This document shows, piece after piece, positions 24,875 to 33,115 of a DNA stretch of 64,000 bases; position 1 is the first letter of the stretch, and each line of letters begins with the position of its first letter. The notes below the pieces were generated by a model. That model saw nothing but the letters and a program-made list of their open reading frames with translations. It did no database searches and was not told the DNA's origin. The DNA comes from an uncultured Pseudomonadota bacterium. GTDB lineage: Bacteria; Pseudomonadota; Gammaproteobacteria; Burkholderiales; SG8-39. The position numbers and the translations under genes are program-made. Location: assembly GCA_903921325.1 (NCBI GenBank), contig CAIXPL010000025.1, positions 68,905-132,904 of the forward strand, written 5' to 3'.

Positions 24875-26092
24875 ATGAAGGGTAAGGAGCGGGTTCTCAT
24901 CGTCGGCGCCGGCCCGGTGGGTATGGTCTGCGCGCTGGCGCTCAATCGGGCCGGCATTGCGGTCACGGTGCTTGAACAGGAACCTGCGCCAGTGCGCGAT
25001 CAACGCGCTGCTTCGCTGCACCCGACCACTCTCGAGATGCTTGACCGGCTGGATGTTCTGGCTGACATCCAGCCGCGCGGTCTGGTATCCCCGGTCTATC
25101 ATTTTCGTGACCGAGTCAGTGGCGAACTGGTCGCTGAATTCGATCTCGCGCTACTGGCCGACGAATTCCGTTTTCCCTATGTGCTGCAATACGAGCAGTA
25201 CAAGCTCACCCGCGACATCACTGCCCGCTTTGCCAATGAGTCTGATTTCGATGTCCGCTACTCGCATGCGGTGGAAGCGGTGCACATCGGCAGCGACTCG
25301 GTTGAAATCGAAGTACAAGGCCCGGACGGGATGCAGCGCCATCGCGGCACCTACCTGATCGGCGCCGATGGCGGGCGCAGCACGGTACGCAAAGCAGCCG
25401 ACATTGCCTTCGACGGGTTTACCTACCCCGAGCGCTTTGTGAAACTCGCCACCACCTTTGATTTCAAGGGACCCAATCCGGGCTATGTCTATCGCAACTA
25501 CTTCTCCGATCCGGATGAGTGGTGCAACCTGTTCAAAGTGCGCGGCGAAGGCGGCAACGGCATCTGGCGAGCCATTTTTCCGACCCGCCCTGATGAGACC
25601 GACGAAGACGTATTGAGCGCAGAGGGCATTCAGCGCCGGCTGAAAAAGTTCTTCCCCAAGGACGGGGATTACGAAATTGCCTATGCCAATGTGTATTCGG
25701 TGAACCAGCGCGTGGCGGCAACCTTCCGCACCGGGCGCGTGCTGCTCGTCGGCGATGCCGCCCATGTGAACAATCCAATCGGTGGCATGGGTATGAACGG
25801 CGGCATTCATGACGCCATCAATCTGGCCGAGAAACTCTCTGCGGTGATCAATGAGGGCGCCGATGACGGTCAGCTCGATTTGTATAGCCGCCAGCGTCGC
25901 CATGCCGCGGTGAGCTATGTACAGACCCAGACCATCGCCAACAAGAAACTGATGGAAGAGCGCGATGCGCAAACGCGGGCGCAGAAGTTTGCCGAACTGC
26001 GCCGCATATCGGAAACCGCTGAGAGTGCGCGCGCCTATATGCGCCGTGCGGCACTAGCCGATAGCTTGCGTGACGCAGCAGCGATCACCTGA
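24875..26092 (+). CDS. FAD-dependent aromatic-ring monooxygenase (PHBH/MhpA type)
   Basis: A 405-residue class A flavoprotein hydroxylase. It has the FAD-binding GAGPVGMVCALAL at 11-23, the DG fingerprint LIGADGGRSTVRK near 160-172 and the second FAD motif VLLVGDAAHVNNPIGGMGMN near 285-305. Such enzymes hydroxylate phenolic acids with NAD(P)H and O2. It lacks the extra C-terminal thioredoxin-like domain of phenol hydroxylases. It is about 100 bases after the class II aldolase gene on the same strand. Together they could decarboxylate and hydroxylate one aromatic substrate. Confidence 0.87.
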   Translation: MKGKERVLIVGAGPVGMVCALALNRAGIAVTVLEQEPAPVRDQRAASLHPTTLEMLDRLDVLADIQPRGLVSPVYHFRDRVSGELVAEFDLALLADEFRFPYVLQYEQYKLTRDITARFANESDFDVRYSHAVEAVHIGSDSVEIEVQGPDGMQRHRGTYLIGADGGRSTVRKAADIAFDGFTYPERFVKLATTFDFKGPNPGYVYRNYFSDPDEWCNLFKVRGEGGNGIWRAIFPTRPDETDEDVLSAEGIQRRLKKFFPKDGDYEIAYANVYSVNQRVAATFRTGRVLLVGDAAHVNNPIGGMGMNGGIHDAINLAEKLSAVINEGADDGQLDLYSRQRRHAAVSYVQTQTIANKKLMEERDAQTRAQKFAELRRISETAESARAYMRRAALADSLRDAAAIT

Positions 26093-26163
26093 AGGGCAAC
26101 GCGCTAGCGCGGCAAAGGTCGGCTAGCGTCACTGCCATAGGCGGCAGGCGAGCACCCAAGCGC

Positions 26164-27783
26164 TTAGTGCGCGGCATCGGCACGAATCAGATCACTGGCC
26201 TTTTCCGCCATCATCAATACGCACGCGTTGATATGGGCAGTGACCAGATCGGGCATCGCTGATGCATCGACTACTCGCAAGGCAGTGATGCCACGCACCT
26301 TGAGTTGGGGATCGAGCACAGTGTGTGGGTCGCTGCCCATCGCGCAGGTGCTGGCCGGATGGTTTGCCGTGATGGCTGTCTGCCGTATCCACTGCTCGAG
26401 TTCGGCGCGGCTCTGCACATTCGGGGCGGGTGAGACTTGCGCACCGCGAAACGGCACCATGGGCGCGGAATACCCCACCGCGTGGGCGCGCTCGTAGCCC
26501 TCGACCAGATCGGCCATGTCGGCCGGATCGGTGAGCAGGTTGTAGCAGATCCGGACCGCGTCCTCGGGACGCGCCGAGCGCAGCTGCACCCGGCCCCGGC
26601 TGCGCGGATGCAGAAGCGTCGGGCGAATGCTGTAAGCATCGGGTTCGGGTGCACGCAGACCAGGAAACCACAGCCGCGGATTGCTGGAAGCGCAGCGGAA
26701 CATGAATTCGATATTGGGCACATCCAGTCCCGCGCGGGTTTTCACAAACCCATACAAATCGCTGGGCAACCGTGTGGCCGGCCCCGAGCGCAACAATGCA
26801 GCGCGCAGCATGGCCAGAGCCATTCGATCGAATCGCATCTGCTCGATGAATGGCCCGCGCGTGAGACGCGCCCATTGCAGCATGACCGCCGGGTGATCCT
26901 GCAGATTTTCACCGACCGGCAGATCGGCACGCACTTCGATACCGTGAGAACGCAGATGATCAGCCGGCCCGATGCCCGAGAGCATCAACAACTGCGGTGT
27001 GTTGAACGCCCCGGCACTGACAATCACCTCGACACTGGCGCGCGCCTGTTTCACAACCCCTGCTTCCAGGTATTCGACGCCGACCGCACGGTCAGCTTCA
27101 ATATGAATGCGTCGTGCCGATGCAGCGCTGACCAGAGTCAGATTAGGCCGCGCGAGCACTGGGCGCAGATAGGCACTGGCCGCCGAGACCCGGCGGCCAC
27201 GGTCGATCAGGTACTGACCGCGCGCCAGCCCCTCACTCGTGCGCCCGCTGTAGTCCTCATTGGCGGTAAAGCCGTGCAGAGCACCGGCGGCAAGCCAGGC
27301 GTCGTTGACCGGGTCTTTGAACTCACCATGGGTGACCCCCGAAGGTCCGTCGCCGCCGCGAAACTCATTGGCCCCACCGGCCCAGTGCTCGGCACGCTTG
27401 AAATACGGCAACACATCACGGTATGACCAGCCATTGGCACCGTTACGCGCCCAACGGTCGTAATCGCCGGGGTCACCCCGGCTGTAATTCATCATATTGA
27501 TCGATGAGGAACCGCCCAGCACCTTGCCACGACGGGCCACCAGGACGCGACCGTTGAGTCCTGGTTCGGCCTCGGTGCGATAGCCCCAGTCAAACAGGAA
27601 GTGCTCGTGCAGAAGCCCGATGCCAATGGGGATCTGCACCAGCGGATGGCGATCACCGCGCCCGCCCGCCTCCAGCAGCAGGACGCGCACCGATGGGTCC
27701 TCGGTGAGGCGGCGCGCAAGGACGCAACCCGCCGAGCCGGCACCGATCACGATGTAGTCGTAAGTAGCTTTCAGGGCAGACAT
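26164..27783 (-). CDS. GMC-family FAD oxidoreductase (choline-dehydrogenase-like)
   Basis: A 539-residue glucose-methanol-choline oxidoreductase, oxidising a primary or secondary alcohol with FAD. The N-terminus YDYIVIGAGSAGCVLARRL binds the ADP moiety. GKVLGGSSSINMMNYSRG and VSAGAFNTPQLLMLSGIGP are the two GMC signatures. The active-site histidine is in ITANHPASTCAMG near the C-terminus. The start at 27783 (MSALKATYDY) is chosen because the longer frame adds non-conserved residues. Substrate unknown; the convergent flavin hydroxylase suggests a catabolic alcohol intermediate. Confidence 0.88.
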   Translation of the reverse strand: MSALKATYDYIVIGAGSAGCVLARRLTEDPSVRVLLLEAGGRGDRHPLVQIPIGIGLLHEHFLFDWGYRTEAEPGLNGRVLVARRGKVLGGSSSINMMNYSRGDPGDYDRWARNGANGWSYRDVLPYFKRAEHWAGGANEFRGGDGPSGVTHGEFKDPVNDAWLAAGALHGFTANEDYSGRTSEGLARGQYLIDRGRRVSAASAYLRPVLARPNLTLVSAASARRIHIEADRAVGVEYLEAGVVKQARASVEVIVSAGAFNTPQLLMLSGIGPADHLRSHGIEVRADLPVGENLQDHPAVMLQWARLTRGPFIEQMRFDRMALAMLRAALLRSGPATRLPSDLYGFVKTRAGLDVPNIEFMFRCASSNPRLWFPGLRAPEPDAYSIRPTLLHPRSRGRVQLRSARPEDAVRICYNLLTDPADMADLVEGYERAHAVGYSAPMVPFRGAQVSPAPNVQSRAELEQWIRQTAITANHPASTCAMGSDPHTVLDPQLKVRGITALRVVDASAMPDLVTAHINACVLMMAEKASDLIRADAAH

Positions 27784-27973
27784 GGCGCGAATCCAGATGG
27801 GCAAGTCCGCCATCTTAGCGGCCAACCGGGGCAGCGCGGCACCGCCGAGGTTCACTGGCGTGCTGGCCCGATGGTGCAGCGGCGCAATCGATCAATGGCG
27901 CGGCAGCCCGACCTTGCAGCAGAACGTCGGTACTGGCTTGTCCCTCGCCGTGGCATTGAGTAATCTGAAGGCC

Positions 27974-28693
27974 ATGTGCAATCGCTACGTCTCGCCTACT
28001 GCTGCCGACATCGAACGCCATTGGCAATTGCAGCCGGGCCAGGCCTGGCGCGGCGGCGCGGTGTTCCCGTTCAGTCCTGGCCCGTTCATTCGCAAGGCGC
28101 CCGAACCAAGCGGGGCTCAGCGCGAGTTGGTGATCGGTCAGTGGGGACTCATTCCCTGGTTCGCCCAATCGCCCCGGCTGCGCTATGCCACCAACAATGC
28201 CCGTAGCGAAGAACTGAGTGCGAAGGCGAGCTTCAAGCACCCCTGGCAACGCGGCCAACGCTGCATCATCCCGGCCCTCACCTTCGACGAACCGAACTGG
28301 GAAACCGGACGCAATGTCTGGTGGACCTTTGCGCGCGCCGATCACACCCCGTGGGGCCTGGCCGGCCTGTGGAATACCTGGATCGACAAGGTGTCGGGTG
28401 AAATGGTCGAGTCCTACACGATGTGCACGATGAACGCGGACAACCACCCGCTGATGTCACGCATGCACAAGCCCAACCCGAGCCTGGCCGCCGATCAACA
28501 AGACAAGCGATCGGTGGTGGTCATCGAAGCGGCCGATGTCGAACAATGGCTCACCGGTAGCGAAGCGGACGCGCGTGCCTTGATTCGATTGGCCCCGGGC
28601 GATTTGTTCGATGCGCATCCATTAGAAGAGCCGCCGCGGCCACCAAGGCCGCCGCGACGCGCTGCGGTGAAGGGCCGTGCATTCGACTTCTGA
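27974..28693 (+). CDS. SOS-response-associated peptidase / abasic-site shielding protein (YedK/HMCES family)
   Basis: A 239-residue SRAP-domain protein. Cys2, exposed after removal of Met1, is the residue that forms a thiazolidine crosslink with abasic sites in single-stranded DNA. The start MCNRYV at 27974 is fixed by it. The other conserved residues are seen: Asn and Glu in TNNARSEEL, and His in NADNHPLMSRMH. It seems unrelated to the catabolic neighbours. The tail is proline- and arginine-rich. Its stop is 14 bases from that of the convergent Bug gene. Confidence 0.9.
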   Translation: MCNRYVSPTAADIERHWQLQPGQAWRGGAVFPFSPGPFIRKAPEPSGAQRELVIGQWGLIPWFAQSPRLRYATNNARSEELSAKASFKHPWQRGQRCIIPALTFDEPNWETGRNVWWTFARADHTPWGLAGLWNTWIDKVSGEMVESYTMCTMNADNHPLMSRMHKPNPSLAADQQDKRSVVVIEAADVEQWLTGSEADARALIRLAPGDLFDAHPLEEPPRPPRPPRRAAVKGRAFDF

Positions 28694-28707
28694 GAGGCGC
28701 GCACCGC

Positions 28708-29781
28708 TCAGTCGATCTTGATGCCCGCGTTGCGTATCACCGTCGCCCAGCGCTCGCGATTCTGCTTGAGCCACAGTGCGGACTGTTCAGGATCAAGATG
28801 GGTGGGCAGGTAATCAAACAGGCGATCTTTCTCAGCGATATCGGGTAGCGCCAGCGCGCTTTGCACTTCGCGATTCAAGCGCTGCACGATCGCCTCGGGC
28901 GTGCCTGCCGGGGCCATCAAGGCATAGGCAAACGATGCATCAAACCCCGGGTAACCTGATTCGATGATGGTGGGCACGTCGGGGGCAAGTGGAGAGCGCG
29001 TTGCGCTGGATATGCCCAGGGCTCGCAGGCGACCTGCCTTCACATGGGGTAGTACCCCGGTGACCACGGCAAAAATCGTGTTCACCTGACCGGCAACGAC
29101 ATCGACTACCGACTGGCCGGTGCCCTTGTACGGGATATGCGCCATCTGCGCGCCGACCACCGACAGGAAGTAGGCTGCGGTCAAGTGACTGGGCGAACCA
29201 TTGCCGCCCGAGGCATATGTCATTGGCCGGTTCCTGGCCAGAGTCACCAGTTCGGCAACGGTGTTTGCGGGCACCTCGGGATTGACTGCCAGCATCTGAC
29301 CGTAGGTGATTGGAACCGAAACCGTGCTGAAATCGCGCACCGGGTCAAACGGCAGGGTCTTGTAGACCGACGGATTGACCGTGAACGTGGTGTCGATGGC
29401 AAAAAGCAATGTGTATCCATCGGCCGGTGATCGTGCCACCGCTTCAGCGCCGATATTGCCGCCAGCGCCCGGTCGATTTTCAATGACCAATGGCTGCCCG
29501 AGCACGATCGCCAGTTTGTCAGTGATCAATCGCGCGAAGGTGTCCAGCGGCCCGGGCACCGTCGTCACCACCACCCGTACCGGCTTCACCGGCCAGGCCT
29601 GACCCTGCGCCGCAGCCGCGCTCAGGGTGAGCACGCCAACCGATGCAAGGACGCAGATCGCCGATGCAAAGGTGCGCGCGCCACAGCCGGAGCTGGCAGC
29701 ACGACCGCGTTCAATCGAGGGCGCAACGACCACCCGCTCGGGACAACTGCCGGCCAATCGGGCAAACCGCGCGGATGTCAT
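28708..29781 (-). CDS. Bug/TctC-family solute-binding protein, coupled to an HbpS/GlcG-like gene
   Basis: A 357-residue Bug protein with a long n-region (about 38 residues), then a signal helix ASAICVLASVGVLTLSAAAA. The mature part begins QAWPVKPVRVVVTTVPGPLD, a variant of the usual PFPPGGxxD ligand loop. VIENRPGAGGNIG and ADGYTLLFA follow. The ATG at 29781 overlaps the stop of the preceding gene (ATGA), which supports this start in spite of the long leader. Substrate unknown; it probably serves the same pathway as the HDO cluster upstream. Confidence 0.85.
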   Translation of the reverse strand: MTSARFARLAGSCPERVVVAPSIERGRAASSGCGARTFASAICVLASVGVLTLSAAAAQGQAWPVKPVRVVVTTVPGPLDTFARLITDKLAIVLGQPLVIENRPGAGGNIGAEAVARSPADGYTLLFAIDTTFTVNPSVYKTLPFDPVRDFSTVSVPITYGQMLAVNPEVPANTVAELVTLARNRPMTYASGGNGSPSHLTAAYFLSVVGAQMAHIPYKGTGQSVVDVVAGQVNTIFAVVTGVLPHVKAGRLRALGISSATRSPLAPDVPTIIESGYPGFDASFAYALMAPAGTPEAIVQRLNREVQSALALPDIAEKDRLFDYLPTHLDPEQSALWLKQNRERWATVIRNAGIKID

Positions 29782-30257
29782 TTTTTGATGTCCGCGGTCA
29801 CCAGCACCGCGAGAGATTGCGGCGCAAGCAGATCGCGCAACGCACCCAGCGCGGCGACGCCGCAGCGCGTGTCCTGCTCTCCCGTCCCACCCGACAGCCC
29901 GATGCCGCCCACCACTTGATCATTCACCACAATGGGAAAGCCGCCAACGAAAATGGCGAACTTGCCATCAAAACTCCACTGGATGCCGAAGGCCTCATTG
30001 CCAGGCAGCGCGGCCCCGCCGGGCGCCTGGTTGAACAGATGCGTCGATCGCTTGTGGCCGGCGGCCGTGAAAGCCTTGTTCCACGCGATCTGCGGCCCGG
30101 TGATGCGGGCGCCGTCCATGCGCTCCATGGCGACTGGAAAGCCGCCTTCATCGACGACACACACCGTCTGCGCCACTCCAATGGCAGCGGCTTCGCGTAT
30201 TGCCGCTTGCACCATCACACGCGCCTCGTTCAATTCAATCCGGTAGATCGACTTCAT
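29778..30257 (-). CDS. HbpS/GlcG-family heme-binding-like protein
   Basis: A 159-residue DUF336 protein (HbpS/GlcG/PduO C-terminal family). It shows the pattern LNEARVMVQAAIREAAAIG, VCVVDEGGFPVAMERMDGA, KAFTAAGHKRST and the loop VVGGIGLSGGTGEQDTRCG. Members bind heme or cobalamin, or act as small accessory proteins in catabolic operons; the true role is often unclear. The start at 30257 (MKSIYRIEL) removes a cysteine/arginine-rich extension. Downstream it is coupled to a Bug gene by ATGA; upstream, 75 bases away, ends the HDO gene. Confidence 0.8.
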   Translation of the reverse strand: MKSIYRIELNEARVMVQAAIREAAAIGVAQTVCVVDEGGFPVAMERMDGARITGPQIAWNKAFTAAGHKRSTHLFNQAPGGAALPGNEAFGIQWSFDGKFAIFVGGFPIVVNDQVVGGIGLSGGTGEQDTRCGVAALGALRDLLAPQSLAVLVTADIKK

Positions 30258-30332
30258 CGCGAACAGGCCGCGGCACGCGCGATCACATCGCACGCCAGAA
30301 CGCTGAGTGCAACTACCCCTGCGCGCTGCACG

Positions 30333-31082
30333 CTAGGCAGCCAGGCGATCGTGGTCGGCCAGCCCCAATTCGGCCAATGACACTTCGCTCGCGACATACT
30401 CGTTGTACAGGCCGTTGGTGTAGAGCAGGCGCATCTGGGCACCGATTTCGCAGATACGGATGCAACGCTGTTGCAACTCGGGCGTAGTGGCTCCTTCAAG
30501 AACAATCTGATAGCCGCGCTCGCCATGAATCTCATCGGATACGATATGAAGGTCAAAGAATTCGACTTCTTCATCGGTGAAGTGATACTTCTCGCGCAGG
30601 GTCGGTGTCTGCTTGCGATAGATCGATGGCACCTGGGATTCAAGGCCCACCACCAGCGCCGACACCGCGACAATCGGGTCTTCGCGCATTGCCACTGCAT
30701 AACACCAGCTTTGCAGCGCGCGGGTGGTCGCAGTCATATTGTCCGGATCGGTGACGCGCGCACGCGTCGTACCGCACGCCTCGGCGAAACGGATCAACAG
30801 ATCGGTATGGCGATCTCCACCGATTTCCTCTTCGTACATATTGGCGAGCAGAAAATCCTTGGCATCGATCTGACTGGCCGGCATGCGCGAATAGACACAG
30901 CCCAGATAGTCGGCAAACGGGCCGACATAGTTGTAGTGATTCTCCGCCCAGCGCGCCAGGTGGGCACGGGTGAGTTTTCCCGTCGCCCAGGCAATGCTGA
31001 ATGGCGATTTGTTCGCGCTTTTGCCTTGAATCGCCCGTTCCAGGGCGCTGCGCATTTCATCCTGACTCAGAAGAGCTGCCAT
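30333..31082 (-). CDS. Heme-oxygenase-like diiron oxidase candidate (TenA/PqqC superfamily)
   Basis: A 249-residue all-helical protein of the TenA/THI-4/PqqC fold. It keeps the full set of residues expected of heme-oxygenase-like diiron oxidases (HDO): Glu47 (WAENHY), Glu85-x6-His92 (EEEIGGDRH), Glu148 (VGLESQVP) and His179-x3-Asp183-x2-His186 (HIVSDEIH). Known HDOs perform oxidative decarboxylation, N-oxygenation or C-C cleavage using O2 and electrons. It is divergent from two ferredoxin genes that could supply these electrons, and is followed by HbpS-like and Bug genes. The substrate is unknown. The start at 31082 gives a normal-length protein; the longer frame is unsupported. Confidence 0.75.
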   Translation of the reverse strand: MAALLSQDEMRSALERAIQGKSANKSPFSIAWATGKLTRAHLARWAENHYNYVGPFADYLGCVYSRMPASQIDAKDFLLANMYEEEIGGDRHTDLLIRFAEACGTTRARVTDPDNMTATTRALQSWCYAVAMREDPIVAVSALVVGLESQVPSIYRKQTPTLREKYHFTDEEVEFFDLHIVSDEIHGERGYQIVLEGATTPELQQRCIRICEIGAQMRLLYTNGLYNEYVASEVSLAELGLADHDRLAA

Positions 31083-31327
31083 GGCGTGCTCCAATCGGTT
31101 GATAATCATGGCCGCACGACAGCGGCCGGCGGCGGAATCAATGCGAAACTGTATAGTATTTCGCCGCGGATCGAAGCATTCTCCGCAGCATTGACCGAAA
31201 CCGCGCCAATACGTCAAGCTGCAAGGCAGAATCGAGACGGTCGCGCGACGGTCGCGCGACCCCAGGCACCCGACCTGCACCTGACCTGCACCTGACCTGC
31301 ACCTGACTGCCACCAGCGCCGCAACTC
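31083..31327. promoter_or_regulatory. Divergent control region between the HDO and ferredoxin genes
   Basis: A 245-base region. GCGAAA (31143-31148) and TTTCGC (31159-31164) form a perfect inverted repeat around CTGTATAGTA, an AT-rich centre that could hold a -10 element. It lies about 60 bases from the HDO start. Nearer the ferredoxin start are two runs of 11-base tandem repeats (31236-31305). Confidence 0.4.
31236..31305. repeat. Two adjacent 11-bp tandem repeat runs
   Basis: GACGGTCGCGC occurs twice (31236-31257). GACCTGCACCT then occurs three times (31272-31304), followed by GAC. The second run ends 23 bases before the first ferredoxin ATG. Confidence 0.75.
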
Positions 31328-31642
31328 ATGCCCCGAATCGTCATCCACCATGCCGGCGAGCGCCTTGAAGGCGAGATCAAGGACAACACCAATCTGGTCG
31401 TGCGTGCCGGGCTCAAGCAGTTTCCGTATCCGCAGTTGCGATTTGGTTGCGCAATGGGACGCTGCGGTCGCTGCGCGAGCCGCATCATTGCCGGCGCTGA
31501 GCACTTGCCCGCACCCAACTGGGTCGAACAGCGCCTGCTCGGTGACAAGCTCGGTGAAGGCTGCCGTTTGATGTGTCAGGTGTGGATCAGCAGCGACCTC
31601 GAACTCACCCAGGATGGCGTCTCGATCGGTCCCAAGCGATGA
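31328..31642 (+). CDS. [2Fe-2S] ferredoxin
   Basis: A 104-residue plant-type ferredoxin. The cluster ligands are in FGCAMGRCGRCASRI (about Cys40, 45, 48), with the fourth Cys in RLMCQVW near 83. It would carry electrons to an oxygenase; the divergent HDO gene is the nearest candidate partner. Its stop overlaps the start of a second ferredoxin gene (ATGA at 31639-31642), so both are made together. Charged residues around the cluster differ between the two, which suggests different redox partners. Confidence 0.85.
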   Translation: MPRIVIHHAGERLEGEIKDNTNLVVRAGLKQFPYPQLRFGCAMGRCGRCASRIIAGAEHLPAPNWVEQRLLGDKLGEGCRLMCQVWISSDLELTQDGVSIGPKR

Positions 31643-31959
31643 TCAGCGTCATTTTTGTCACTAACGAGGGGAAGTCGGTCAGTGCGCCTGAGAACAGCAG
31701 CCTGCTGCGCGTTTCGATCCGCGAGAAAGGTGGCATCCCGTTCAAGTGTGGCGGGGGGCTGTGCGGGACCTGCCGCTGCCATATCGATGAGGGCATTGAA
31801 AACACCGATGCCATCAAGGACAAGGAGCGCCGCCACCTGAGTGCCGAGGAAATCGCCGCTGGTTATCGCATGGCCTGCCAGACGTTCCTGAGCGGGGATG
31901 TGAGCGTATCCTGGGTGCCCCTGGCTGAGCGGACACCCAAAGGGGTTGCGAATCGATGA
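31639..31959 (+). CDS. Second [2Fe-2S] ferredoxin
   Basis: A 106-residue plant-type ferredoxin starting MISVIFVTNEGK. Cluster cysteines are in PFKCGGGLCGTCRCH (about Cys37, 42, 45), with the last in YRMACQTF near 81. Translation is coupled at both ends: ATGA with the first ferredoxin and ATGATG overlap with the following Bug gene. Two tandem ferredoxins without an adjacent reductase are uncommon; the reductase must come from elsewhere, perhaps from 16915-18015. Confidence 0.87.
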   Translation: MISVIFVTNEGKSVSAPENSSLLRVSIREKGGIPFKCGGGLCGTCRCHIDEGIENTDAIKDKERRHLSAEEIAAGYRMACQTFLSGDVSVSWVPLAERTPKGVANR

Positions 31960-32930
31960 TGCGACGCTGCTGTTTGCTGCCGGCTGTTTTGCTTGTGTGC
32001 CTGGGTCTGACCAGCAGCGCCTGGTCGCAGCAGGACTGGCCAACCCGTCCGGTTCGACTGCTCGTGCCCTTTCCGCCGGGGGGCAGTGTGGACACGGTGG
32101 CACGACTGATCGCGCCGCGACTGAGCGAGTCGTTCGGTCAGCCCTTTGTGGTTGAGAACCGCGGTGGCGCATCGGGCAACATCGGAACTGAGGCGGTGGT
32201 GCGCGCCGCGCCTGATGGCTACAGCGTGCTGGTGCACACTATCCCTTTAATTGCCAACGCCTATCTTTATCCCGCACTGCCCTATGACGCACTGCGCGAC
32301 CTGGTGCCGATCACGATGATTTCGGCGGCACCGACTACGGTGGCGGTCAACCCGACGGTCGCCGCCCGCAGCGTTCGGGAACTGATTGCGCTCGCCCGCG
32401 CCCATCCAGGCACACTTAATTATGCAACGGCCGGCGCCGCCACCAATCCGCACATCGCCGCAGAGTTGTTCAACTATCTGGCCGGTATCGACATGGTTGC
32501 GATCCACTTCAAGGGCGGCGGCCCGGGGCTGCTTGCCACCTTGTCCGGCGACACCCAGGTGATCTTTGCAGGGACTTCCGAGGCCGCGCAGCACGTGGCC
32601 ACCGGCAAATTGCGCGGCCTTGCCATCACCAGCCGCAAGCGCTCGCCAACCTGGCCTGACCTACCCACCGTGGCCGAATCGGGTCTGCCCGATTATGAGT
32701 TTGTGACCTGGCATGGATTGCTGGCCCCGCGGGGTACGCCCGCAGCGGTGGTAAATCGCCTGGCCGAGCGCGTGCACCGCGTGCTCGCGGTGGCTGAGGC
32801 GACGCGGGTGTTTCAACAAAACGGCATTGATATCGTGGCCGACTCTCCAGAGGATTTTGCGCTTCGCCTGAAGGATGAATCTATTCGCTGGGGCAAGGTG
32901 ATTCGTGAGCGCGGCATGCGGGCTGAGTGA
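31956..32930 (+). CDS. Bug/TctC-family solute-binding protein, coupled to the ferredoxins
   Basis: A 324-residue Bug protein. The signal peptide MMRRCCLLPAVLLVCLGL ends near AWSQ (about 24). The ligand loop VRLLVPFPPGGSVD, VVENRGGASGNIG and PDGYSVLV follow. The ATG overlaps the stop of the second ferredoxin gene by 4 bases, an unusually tight link between redox and uptake genes. It points to uptake of the substrate of the HDO-ferredoxin system. Confidence 0.88.
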   Translation: MMRRCCLLPAVLLVCLGLTSSAWSQQDWPTRPVRLLVPFPPGGSVDTVARLIAPRLSESFGQPFVVENRGGASGNIGTEAVVRAAPDGYSVLVHTIPLIANAYLYPALPYDALRDLVPITMISAAPTTVAVNPTVAARSVRELIALARAHPGTLNYATAGAATNPHIAAELFNYLAGIDMVAIHFKGGGPGLLATLSGDTQVIFAGTSEAAQHVATGKLRGLAITSRKRSPTWPDLPTVAESGLPDYEFVTWHGLLAPRGTPAAVVNRLAERVHRVLAVAEATRVFQQNGIDIVADSPEDFALRLKDESIRWGKVIRERGMRAE

Positions 32931-33115
32931 GCCCACTGGTCTGGTCAAAGCAAACCGTGCCGTCGGATTGAAATAAGCAGCATGGACGGATCACGGCGAA
33001 CAGCGTGGCATGGCGCCCCGGATCAGAGTCCACAGTGACCGGACCAGACTGATCAGAGACAATGCCAATCGGCACCGACCGCCCCCCCAATCCCTGTTTC
33101 TTCCCGGAGTCCGCA

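Noticed and set aside
26437-27426. 329-codon frame opposite the GMC oxidoreductase gene
   Set aside because: Shadow of the GMC gene, whose FAD and active-site motifs are complete.
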